Assembly: GCA_021739765.1 (NCBI GenBank)
Contig: JAIPBD010000002.1
Coordinates: forward strand, 339,640-403,639
Direction: 5' to 3'
From: Melioribacteraceae bacterium
GTDB taxonomy: Bacteria > Bacteroidota > Ignavibacteria > Ignavibacteriales > Melioribacteraceae
DNA length: 64,000 nt
The translations under genes were made by a program, and so were the position numbers. Shown here piece after piece: positions 38,935 through 47,941 of the stretch. The notes under the pieces are model-generated. The model had not been told where the DNA came from, did no database searches, and was given only the letters and a program-made list of their open reading frames with translations. Position 1 is the stretch's first letter. Each line of letters begins with the position of its first letter.

Positions 38935-40947
38935 ATGATTCAAAAACTAAATCTGTTATCAATCATTTTTTTGATTACGATTTCCATCTCCGCACAATCA
39001 AATTCGCTGCAGCTTCCTTCAATTTTTTCTGATAACATGGTCTTACAACAGGAATCATCTGTAAAATTTTGGGGCACGGGAAATCCCGGAAGTGAAGTCT
39101 CGATAAATTCTTCCTGGAATGAGAACGCGAAAACTAAGATCGATGATTCGGGAAAGTGGCAACTTGATATTAAAACTGCCTCCTACGGTGGTCCATACGT
39201 CGTAAATGTTTTTTCGGGAAAGGAAAAAATTGAATTTAAGAATATTCTTCTGGGGGAAGTTTGGGTTTGTTCCGGTCAATCGAATATGGAAATGCCTTTA
39301 AAAGGGTGGCCGCCGAGAGATTTAATCGAAGGTTCGGAATCTATTATTAAGAATTCCGCAAAAGATAATATTCGTCTATTCACGGTGAATAGAAGTTATT
39401 CACTTGAACCGATGGAAGATTGTGAAGGAAGTTGGACTGAATCAAATCCCGAAACAACTGGTAATTTTAGTGCGACGGCGTATTTTTTCGGGAAAAGATT
39501 ATTCGCTGAATTGGGAGTACCAATTGGATTAATTCATACTTCCTGGGGCGGAACACCGGCCGAGGCATGGACAAAAAAAGAAAAATTGGAAACAATCAGC
39601 GAATTTCAACCTATTCTTAAGCAGATCGGTAGAGGAAATGAACTGATGAAAACTTACAAAAACTGGCTTGCTCAATTTCCGTCTGTAAATTTTGATAGAG
39701 ATGGTGATTCCGAATATTGGTGAAAATTCGATTTTAATGATCAAGAATTATCGAGTTTTGGGTACGATGATACTGATTGGCCAAAAATGAATCTTCCATC
39801 CCATTTTGAATCGAGTGTACTTGGCGAATATGATGGAATAGTTTGGTTTAGAAAGGATATTGTTGTTCCTGAATCTTGGATCGGTAAAAATATCAAAATT
39901 TCATTGGGACCGATAGATGATATGGATGCAACTTACATAAATGGGACAAAAATCGGCGGATACGAAGGCGGCGGATTTTGGCAGGTTCTCAGAAATTATG
40001 ATATACCGGCCAATCTTTTAACAAGCAATAATATTTCGATCGCTGTTCGAGTTATTGATACTCAGGGCGGTGGAGGTATTTATGGATTTCCGGACCAATT
40101 ATATATCCAAAATGGAGATGAGAGAATTTCGCTTACCGGAGAGTGGAAGTTTTTGCCCCTTGCCGAGGTTGATAACACAAAGTTCGTTTTATTTGGGAAT
40201 GAGGCGGATGTCTATTTAAATCGACCAAAATTACCCTTCCGAATTGGGCCGAATACACCATCAACTCTTTACAATGCCATGATAAATCCCATTATTCCTT
40301 ATGGAATTAGAGGAGCGATTTGGTATCAGGGTGAGTCTAATACCGGTCAGCCATTTCTATATCAAGAATTATTCTCTAAAATGATTGAAAATTGGCGAAG
40401 CGAATGGGGATTGGGTGATTTTCCATTCTATTATGTTCAGATCGCGCCATTTAATTACGGCGAAACACAATCTCAGTATTTAAGAGAAGCGCAATTCAAA
40501 ACAGATTTATCAACTGCAAATACAGGAATGGCGGTAACGCTTGATATCGGAAACGCGGAAAATATCCATCCGGGTAAAAAGTTTGAAGTCGGCAGCAGAT
40601 TGGCTCTGCTTGCTCTCAATAAAACTTATGGGAAATCACTAATATCGTCAGGTCCGATTTATTCGTCTCATCGAATTAGCGGAAATGCGCTTATCTTAAA
40701 TTTCGAAAATGCTGAGAACGGACTAAAAATGGATTACAGCCTTTCCAAGAATGAATTTCAAATTGCGGGAGAGGATAAAATATTTTATCCGGCTGATGTA
40801 AAAATCGATGGAAATACTATTACTTGTTCGAGTTCGAAGGTCGATAATCCAAAAGCGGTAAGATATGCTTGGTCGAATACACCGGCGGCAGTTTTGTCAA
40901 ACAACTCGGGATTGCCCGCTTCTTCTTTCCGAACCGACGATTGGTAG
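38935..40947 (+). pseudogene. Sialate O-acetylesterase-like gene with in-frame TGA
   Basis: Encodes a secreted SGNH esterase of about 670 residues. Signal peptide, then VWVCSGQSNMEMPL with the catalytic serine near residue 119, a glycan-binding sandwich insert (about 285-400: GPIDDMDATYINGTKIGGY), RGAIWYQGESNTG and the histidine region NIHPGKKFEVG. A TGA at 39721-39723 interrupts an otherwise open frame after SEYW; the same frame resumes as KFDFNDQEL. No frame change is needed, so one substitution would restore the gene. Other genes here end normally with TGA, arguing against a changed code. It heads the plus-strand galactomannan series and likely deacetylated mannan. Confidence 0.85.
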
Positions 40948-40954
40948 GAGCCGA

Positions 40955-40996
40955 TTATTAATAAGATAAGGTCGAAACGCCTTATCTTATTAATAA
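40955..40996 (+). terminator. Perfect 17-bp inverted repeat
   Basis: TTATTAATAAGATAAGG and its exact complement are separated by TCGAAACG, seven nt after the esterase stop. There is no strong T-run, but the stem is long and ends in AT pairs. It probably ends or processes the esterase mRNA before GH27. Confidence 0.65.
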
Positions 40997-41114
40997 ATAT
41001 TATCATTTTAATAAGCATTTAGAATGCTTAACATCGATTTTAACTTCCGAAAACACTCCTTTTCCTGGCACCGAAAATGAACAACGCAAACGGATTATTC
41101 TGGAGTAACAATAA

Positions 41115-42344
41115 ATGCAACATTCAAAATTTCATCCGTTCGTTTTAATATTTATGATTGTTTCCTGCTCAATTTATGCGCAAAAATTTGACGGGCTTGC
41201 TCCGACTCCTCCGATGGGTTGGAATAGCTGGAATAACTTCCACTGTGAAGTTGACGAAGATCTGATTAAAGAAACTGCAGACGCGATCGTAACATCCGGG
41301 ATGAAAGATGCGGGTTATCAATATGTTGTAATCGATGATTGCTGGCACGGAGAGAGAGATAGTCTCGGTTTTATTCAAGCTGATCCAAAAAGATTTCCAT
41401 CCGGAATAAAAGCTCTTGCCGAATATGTTCACTCCAAAGGACTAAAGTTCGGAATTTACTCGGACGCAGGATGGAAAACTTGCGGAGGAAGACCGGGCTC
41501 GAGAGGTTACGAATTTCAAGATGCGTTAAAATATGCCGAATGGGGCGTTGATTATCTCAAATACGACTGGTGTAACACGGAAGGATTGAAAGCGGAAGGC
41601 GCATATCTGACAATGAGAAACGCACTTTACAAAGCAGGCAGACCAATTGTTTTTAGTTTGTGTGAATGGGGTGATAATCAACCTTGGGAATGGGCGAAAG
41701 ATATCGGTCACTTATGGAGAACAACCGGCGATATCGCTCCAATATTTGATGGGATAGTTGATCACGGTACTTGGTTTTCTTTGGGAGTAATGCAAATTCT
41801 GGATAAACAAGAAGGTCTTCGGGAATTCGCGGGTCCCGATCATTGGAATGATCCGGATATGATGGAAGTTGGAAACGGAATGAGTGTTGGTGAAGATAGA
41901 GCTCATTTTTCAATGTGGGCAATGTTAGCGGCTCCTTTGATGGCAGGAAATGATGTTCGAAATATGTCGAAGGAAACAATGGCAATTCTTACGAACAAAG
42001 AAGTGATCGCTGTTAATCAAGATCCATTAGGAATTCAAGGATTGAAATACAGTTCAAATGATAGTTTGGAGATTTGGTTTAAACCTCTCGAAAAAAACGA
42101 TTGGGCGGTTTGTTTTTTGAATCGAGCAATAAGTGAAAAAACAGTTGAATTTAATTGGCGTAAAAATATTGTAACCGATGATCTCTCCGAAAGAAAATTT
42201 GACGCAACTCTATTTGAATATCAAATCCGCGATCTTTGGACAAGGGAAATTATTGGAAATACGGAAAAAACGACATCCCTCAAAATTCCGGCTCATGAGG
42301 TTAAGATATTTCGGTTAATAAATACGAGGTCAACTAATAATTGA
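41115..42344 (+). CDS. GH27 alpha-galactosidase
   Basis: A 409-residue (beta/alpha)8 enzyme with a signal peptide and no sorting domain, probably periplasmic, removing alpha-1,6-galactose from galactomannan oligosaccharides. TPPMGWNSWNNFHC starts the mature part, YVVIDDCWHG follows, DYLKYDWCN carries the nucleophile aspartate, and LWRTTGDI the acid/base region. The LAAPLMAGNDVRNM and VIAVNQDPLGIQG stretches are classical GH27. It lies between the interrupted esterase and the second CotH gene, with hairpins on both sides, and so may be transcribed in part on its own. Confidence 0.93.
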   Translation: MQHSKFHPFVLIFMIVSCSIYAQKFDGLAPTPPMGWNSWNNFHCEVDEDLIKETADAIVTSGMKDAGYQYVVIDDCWHGERDSLGFIQADPKRFPSGIKALAEYVHSKGLKFGIYSDAGWKTCGGRPGSRGYEFQDALKYAEWGVDYLKYDWCNTEGLKAEGAYLTMRNALYKAGRPIVFSLCEWGDNQPWEWAKDIGHLWRTTGDIAPIFDGIVDHGTWFSLGVMQILDKQEGLREFAGPDHWNDPDMMEVGNGMSVGEDRAHFSMWAMLAAPLMAGNDVRNMSKETMAILTNKEVIAVNQDPLGIQGLKYSSNDSLEIWFKPLEKNDWAVCFLNRAISEKTVEFNWRKNIVTDDLSERKFDATLFEYQIRDLWTREIIGNTEKTTSLKIPAHEVKIFRLINTRSTNN

Positions 42345-42429
42345 TTCGGTAACAGTTGAATATGCTCATTAGTAAATGGCTTGTTTTCAACCACAGTGTT
42401 GCTGAAATTTATTGATTAAGTTGCAGTGT

Positions 42430-42466
42430 AAAATGGAATTAAATTCATGAAACCGGATTCCATTTT
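42430..42466 (+). terminator. 10-bp inverted repeat after GH27
   Basis: AAAATGGAAT and ATTCCATTTT pair across a 17-nt loop, 85 nt after the GH27 stop and 48 nt before the second CotH gene. It could be a terminator or attenuator. Confidence 0.45.
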
Positions 42467-42513
42467 AACTAACTGTGACTCAATAATAATTTATCCGGGA
42501 ATAACATATTTCA

Positions 42514-45500
42514 ATGCGAAAAACCAAAAACCATATTTACCAGCTTAATCCAAAGATTCATTTAATAATATGTTTCTTCATTCTGCTCATTTTTTCATCA
42601 AAATATTTCGGACAATCGATTTTAATAAACGAGATAATGGCATCGAACAGAACAACCGTAATTGATGATCTGGGAAATTACTCCGACTGGGTGGAAATTT
42701 GGAACTCAAGCACAGAACCGATTAATCTAAACGGAATTTATTTGAGCGACGACCCGACTATTCCGGATAAGTGGCAAGTTACATCAGATGTGTTAGTTAG
42801 CCCGCGAGGATTTTTTGTCTTCTGGCCGGATGACCGGGATACTCTAAATCACACAAATTTTAAATTGGATAAGGATTATGATTTTATCGGAATTTACTCC
42901 TCCACCGGATCATTAATTGACTCGATTTCATTCAGGGATCAAAAAACGGATGTTTCTTTTGGCAGAAATGTAACTGAAATTAACAATTGGGGATACTTCA
43001 CAACTCCAACTCCAAACGCAAATAATAATAATCAGCAAATTAGTGGCTTATGTTCACCTGTATTTTATTCAATTGATGGAGGATTTTATCAATCGGGTAT
43101 TGAGCTAAGTCTTTCCGTCAATTCGGAAAATGATAGAATTTATTACACGGTGGATGGTTCAATTCCAAATCCAAGTTCATTTTTGTACACCGGACCGATT
43201 ACGATTAATGAAACCACAGTTTTCCGCGCTTACGCCTTCAACTCGGATAAAATTCCATCCGAAATAGTAACTCAAACATATTTTATTGATGAGGAATTTA
43301 CACTCCCCGTAATTTCACTCTCTACCGATCCCAAAAATTTCTTCGATGATGAAATAGGCATTTATGTAATCGGCACAAACGGAGTATCGGGATATTGCGC
43401 GAATCAACCGATGAATGTTAATCAAGACTGGGAAAGACCTGTCAACATCGAACTTTACGATGAAAACAAAAAACTGCAATTAAATCAGCAAGCTGGAGTA
43501 AAAATATTCGGTGGCTGTTCACGAACAAGATATCCTCAAAAATCACTCGCATTATACGCGCGGCGGGAATATGGCAAAGGATCATTCGATTACAAATTAT
43601 TCAAAGATAGAGAAAACGACAAATTCGAATCTTTTATTCTTCGAACATCATCGGATGACGCAAACAAAACTATGTTCAGGGATGCCTTATCCTATATTTC
43701 CGTAAAAGATGTGGTTGATATTGACGGGCAATCGTACCAACCGTCAATTGTTTTTATCAACGGTGAATATTGGGGAATTCACAACATTCGCGAAAAGATT
43801 AACGAGCACTATGTCGCAAATAATTATGGGATGGACGCATCAGAAGTAAATCTGGTTAAACGAGATCCTTCTCAATCATGGAATGTTATTTCAGGATCTG
43901 CGAATCACTACAACGCGATGTTAAACTACATTACCGGTCATAATATGAAGGATAATGCTGTTTATGAAAATGTAAAGACTTTCATGGATGTTAATCAATT
44001 TATAAATTATCAAATTATTCAAATTTTCATGGCCGGTGATGATTGGCCGGGAAACAACATAAAATTTTGGCGTGCCAACTCCGGTAAATATAACAAATGG
44101 CGATGGGTTATGTATGATCTGGATTGGACATTCTTGATTCCCGAAAGAAATGTAATCGAGAGAGCAACCGAACCGAATGGACCGAGTTGGCCAAATCCGC
44201 CCTGGTCTACCATTCTATTTCGTAAGTTGTTAGAGAACGATCAATTTAAGAATACATTTCTCTCAAGATATTCGTACTACCTAAATACAATATTTGACTC
44301 AGATCGGCTGATCGGAATAATCGACAGTTTACAAGCACAAATTGCACCCGAAATTCCGAGACAAATCGAACGCTGGGGTGGACAATTAGTTCCCAATCCG
44401 GAATCCTGGATTCCACCGGCTTTTAATTCAATGGATGAGTGGAATGCTAATGTTCAAGTGATGCGTGATTTCACGGTTACGCGCCCTCCAATCGCTATTA
44501 ATAATATCGTATCTTTTTTTAATCTTGGTGGAAGTTCCAAATTTAAAATTGAAACAAATTTAAATCACGCCGGCTATTTAAAATTTTTGGATTACAATTT
44601 GTATAATGAATTCGAGGGCAACTTTTTTAACAATGTCCCCTATTCGATTAACGCGGTTCCGGGTGAAGGATATATATTTTCGCATTGGGAAATCGAAGGA
44701 CTGACAACCGAGACAAATACACTGATACCTGTAAACGCGGCATGGAGCTATCACGACCTCGGTCAGAATCTGGGAACCGCATGGAAAGAAAACAGCTATG
44801 ATGATTCTTCCTGGAAAACCGGAAATGCTGAACTGGGTTACGGTGATGGCGACGAAAATACCGTCGTAAGTTTTGGGCCGAACTCTCAAGACAAATATGT
44901 TACAACCTATTTCAGGAAGACTTTTCAAATTGACAACCCGCAAGTCGTTACTCAACTTTCAATGGAATTACTTTATGACGATGGCGCGATTGTTTATCTG
45001 AACGGAAATGAAATTGTAAAGACAAATATGCCGGATGGTGAAATAAGTTATAACACATACGCGTCCGGATGGGATATTTCCGAAGATTCTTTTTCATCAT
45101 TTATTATTGCCCCGGAATTCCTCCAAACCGGCGAAAATGTTATCGCAGTGGAAATTCACCAAGCAAGCGGATCAAGTTCCGATATTAGTTTTAATCTGAC
45201 TTTAAATTCAAGATCACAAGGCAATGGTTCATCTTCGCAAAGTTTTGTTAATCCTCTAACAATAAACTTAAGCGGAGATACAAAACTGAAAGCTGTATTT
45301 GTGGAAGATTCGGGAAATGAATCCGAGCCGATAATTATTAATGAAATTAACTACAATTCCTCATCCGTTGAAGATGCCGGTGATTGGATCGAAATTTATA
45401 ATCGGGGTGAGTCTCCTTTTGACTTATCTGATTGGATTTTTAAGGATTCAAATTTTGATAATAATTTCCGTTTCCCGGAAGGATCAATTCTCGGGCCGAA

Positions 45501-46116
45501 TCAATATTTAGTTGTATCCAACGATACGACCAAGTTTAAACTAATCTACAACGATGTTAAAACCCTTCTTGGCAATTTTGATTTTAACCTGAGCAATGGT
45601 GGTGAGTTAATAGGATTGTTCGATTCCGATTCAACCATCATTGATAGCGTCAGATATGATGATCAATCCCCCTGGCCGGTTGGTGCCGATGGAACAGGTT
45701 CAACTTTGGAATTGATTGATTCAGAGTATGACAATACATTTCCGCAAAATTGGAAAGCATCAGCAAATCTCGGTTCACCGGGAAGAAAAAACGGCTCCGT
45801 CACGGATATCAAATCTGATCCGAAAAAAATAACAGAAATGAATTTGCAGCAAAATTATCCGAATCCTTTTAACAGTATAACGACGATCAATTACTCCGTA
45901 CCGGATATTTCCGGTAATCAAAATGTTTCCATAAAAATTTACGATATACTCGGAAATCTTATTACAACTTTAGTGGATGAACCAAAAAGCAGCGGGAATT
46001 ATACTTTGCGATTTAATACATCATCCATTGGACGAAGTATTTCGAGCGGCATTTATTTCTACCGGTTAAATATCGGATCACAATCAGTTTTGAAAAAAAT
46101 GATTTATTTAAAATAA
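42514..46116 (+). CDS. Secreted CotH-kinase / lamin-tail multidomain protein 2
   Basis: A 1200-residue secreted protein. A signal anchor (LIICFFILLIFSSKYFGQ) is followed by a lamin-tail domain (about 38-165), a chitobiase-C-like module (RIYYTVDGSIPNP), a CotH kinase domain (about 260-650: GVKIFGGCSRTRYPQKSLAL, NKTMFRDALSY, WVMYDLDWTF), a bacterial repeat (YIFSHWEIEG), a sugar-binding sandwich (LLYDDGAIVYLNGNEIVK), a second lamin-tail domain (about 940-1090) and a CTD (QQNYPNPFNS, ending KKMIYLK). The DLDWT metal site is canonical, unlike the HDAEH of the first CotH protein. It starts the tightly packed CotH-SGNH-GH26-propeller series (gaps 12-19 nt). Confidence 0.85.
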   Translation: MRKTKNHIYQLNPKIHLIICFFILLIFSSKYFGQSILINEIMASNRTTVIDDLGNYSDWVEIWNSSTEPINLNGIYLSDDPTIPDKWQVTSDVLVSPRGFFVFWPDDRDTLNHTNFKLDKDYDFIGIYSSTGSLIDSISFRDQKTDVSFGRNVTEINNWGYFTTPTPNANNNNQQISGLCSPVFYSIDGGFYQSGIELSLSVNSENDRIYYTVDGSIPNPSSFLYTGPITINETTVFRAYAFNSDKIPSEIVTQTYFIDEEFTLPVISLSTDPKNFFDDEIGIYVIGTNGVSGYCANQPMNVNQDWERPVNIELYDENKKLQLNQQAGVKIFGGCSRTRYPQKSLALYARREYGKGSFDYKLFKDRENDKFESFILRTSSDDANKTMFRDALSYISVKDVVDIDGQSYQPSIVFINGEYWGIHNIREKINEHYVANNYGMDASEVNLVKRDPSQSWNVISGSANHYNAMLNYITGHNMKDNAVYENVKTFMDVNQFINYQIIQIFMAGDDWPGNNIKFWRANSGKYNKWRWVMYDLDWTFLIPERNVIERATEPNGPSWPNPPWSTILFRKLLENDQFKNTFLSRYSYYLNTIFDSDRLIGIIDSLQAQIAPEIPRQIERWGGQLVPNPESWIPPAFNSMDEWNANVQVMRDFTVTRPPIAINNIVSFFNLGGSSKFKIETNLNHAGYLKFLDYNLYNEFEGNFFNNVPYSINAVPGEGYIFSHWEIEGLTTETNTLIPVNAAWSYHDLGQNLGTAWKENSYDDSSWKTGNAELGYGDGDENTVVSFGPNSQDKYVTTYFRKTFQIDNPQVVTQLSMELLYDDGAIVYLNGNEIVKTNMPDGEISYNTYASGWDISEDSFSSFIIAPEFLQTGENVIAVEIHQASGSSSDISFNLTLNSRSQGNGSSSQSFVNPLTINLSGDTKLKAVFVEDSGNESEPIIINEINYNSSSVEDAGDWIEIYNRGESPFDLSDWIFKDSNFDNNFRFPEGSILGPNQYLVVSNDTTKFKLIYNDVKTLLGNFDFNLSNGGELIGLFDSDSTIIDSVRYDDQSPWPVGADGTGSTLELIDSEYDNTFPQNWKASANLGSPGRKNGSVTDIKSDPKKITEMNLQQNYPNPFNSITTINYSVPDISGNQNVSIKIYDILGNLITTLVDEPKSSGNYTLRFNTSSIGRSISSGIYFYRLNIGSQSVLKKMIYLK

Positions 46117-46128
46117 ATGGTGATTTAA

Positions 46129-47922
46129 ATGTTAAAGACTTTCTTGTTCGTGATGATTTTTACATCCGCGCAAATGCTTGCTCAGGAAACATACAAAGTT
46201 GCGTGTGTCGGCAACAGCATAACTCAAGGATTCGGAAACACAAACAGCAACTCCTATCCCAACCGGCTGGATGTGATTCTTGGTGATAAATATGATGTAA
46301 GGAATTTTGGCGTGGGCGGTACAACGCTTCTCAAAAATGGCGACAAACCTTATTGGGACGAATCAGCCTTTGACAACGCGACACAATTTGAACCTGATAT
46401 TGTCATTATCCTTCTCGGAACAAACGACAGCAAACCGCAAAATTGGGCTTTTAAGGATGAGTTCTATGGTGATTATGTTGATTTAATAAATCATTTCAGA
46501 TCCTTAAAATCAGAACCGCAAATATTTATTGGTTATCCGCCGCCGGTTTTTCAAGTTCTGGCCGGAATAAATAATCCGGTTGTACAGGATGAAATTATAC
46601 CGATTATTGATTCGCTTAAATATTCGATGAATACTTTTTGGATCAACTTTTATGAAGCCCTGGATGGAAAGAGTAACCTTTTCCCCGATGGAGTTCATCT
46701 AAATGAAGAAGGCTATTTGGAGATGGCAAATATCGCAGCCGACGCGTTGTTAAATAAACCGAGCGGCGTTATAGATTATTTTTTCGCGATGCCTACTACA
46801 GTCGAAGAAGGTGAATCAACAACTTTGTTTTGGAGAACTTCAGACAGTTCCACCGTAACTTTAAATGGAAACCTTGTAAATCCTTCCGATTCTCTTCAAG
46901 TCTCCCCGATACAATCTGAGACTTACACACTAATTTCGTCCGGCGTTTTTAATGATACAGTTTCATTGCAAGTTGATTTTTTACCATCAGGATTTATTAA
47001 ATATTTTCATGCTGATCCTCCAATATTGGAAAGTGGAATTAACGCGGAAAGCACACTTCGATGGGCTTCGAGTAAAAACAGTATATCGAAAATCAATGGA
47101 GAGTCTGTCGCTTTTACGGATTCTTTCATCGTAACTCCAACCGAGACTACATCGTACGAGCTTATAACAACAGGAACAATTTCAGATTCGGCGCTTATTC
47201 AAATTCAAGTTTTGGAATCCGAATTAATAAACCGATCATTGCTTGCAAAAAGCTTTCAAGTATCAACAAGCGCATACCAATTTTTGCCCGAATGGGTTGC
47301 TGATTCCGATACATCAACATTTTGGCAAAGTAACAGGAGCACAACCGAATGGCTGGTGATTGATCTCGGTAAGGAAATTAACATTAACCGAATACAATTA
47401 ATTTGGGGAGACGTTTACGCGAAAACATTTCATTTACAAATAATGAATGAGAGCAATTCGACCCTGCCGTTTTTCAGTAATTCGAATGGAGCAGGCGGCG
47501 TTGAGGATATCACGCGAGAATATGTGAAGGGCAGATACATTCGTTTGTTGTGCGTCTCTTCGGTTTCATCAACTGAGGGTTATCAAGTAAAGGAAATCGA
47601 AGTTTATGGAACCGAGAAGAAAATTACCGGCTTCGAATGGAACAATAGTATCGAGTTAAATCGATATCAATTACAACAAAATTTCCCGAATCCTTTTAAT
47701 CCAAGTACGGAAATTAAATTCAACATTCCCAACGATCAGCATGTAAAAATTACATTATTCGATCTGCTGGGAAGACAGATTAAAATCTTGATTAACAAGA
47801 AATTTTCAACCGGTTTTCACAGCTTCAATTTCTCAAGTTATGAGCTAACTTCGGGAATATATTTTTACAGGATGGAGGCCGGTGAATTCACTTCGACAAA
47901 AAAAATGGTGCTGATGCGTTAG
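46129..47922 (+). CDS. Secreted SGNH esterase with discoidin and sorting domains
   Basis: A 597-residue protein. After the signal peptide, an SGNH domain (about 18-210) shows VGNSITQGFGN with the serine, FGVGGTT, LLGTNDS and DGVHLNEEGY for the aspartate-histidine pair. Two short beta-sandwich modules follow (STTLFWRTSDSSTVTLNG; STLRWASSKNSISKING), then an F5/8 type C (discoidin) domain at about 375-500, and a CTD (QQNFPNPFNPST, ending KKMVLMR). The likely role is deacetylating mannan or glucomannan outside the cell. The first block reads GNSI instead of the common GDSI, which some acetylesterases also show. Confidence 0.85.
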   Translation: MLKTFLFVMIFTSAQMLAQETYKVACVGNSITQGFGNTNSNSYPNRLDVILGDKYDVRNFGVGGTTLLKNGDKPYWDESAFDNATQFEPDIVIILLGTNDSKPQNWAFKDEFYGDYVDLINHFRSLKSEPQIFIGYPPPVFQVLAGINNPVVQDEIIPIIDSLKYSMNTFWINFYEALDGKSNLFPDGVHLNEEGYLEMANIAADALLNKPSGVIDYFFAMPTTVEEGESTTLFWRTSDSSTVTLNGNLVNPSDSLQVSPIQSETYTLISSGVFNDTVSLQVDFLPSGFIKYFHADPPILESGINAESTLRWASSKNSISKINGESVAFTDSFIVTPTETTSYELITTGTISDSALIQIQVLESELINRSLLAKSFQVSTSAYQFLPEWVADSDTSTFWQSNRSTTEWLVIDLGKEININRIQLIWGDVYAKTFHLQIMNESNSTLPFFSNSNGAGGVEDITREYVKGRYIRLLCVSSVSSTEGYQVKEIEVYGTEKKITGFEWNNSIELNRYQLQQNFPNPFNPSTEIKFNIPNDQHVKITLFDLLGRQIKILINKKFSTGFHSFNFSSYELTSGIYFYRMEAGEFTSTKKMVLMR

Positions 47923-47941
47923 TGCTAACCGGACTCAAAGT

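Noticed and set aside
39721-39780. Selenocysteine insertion or programmed read-through at the TGA
   Set aside because: No stable hairpin follows, and the position is away from the catalytic serine and histidine.
39787-40947. Separate 386-residue gene starting inside the esterase
   Set aside because: Same frame as the upstream part and starts within a beta-sandwich domain; it is the second half of one interrupted gene.
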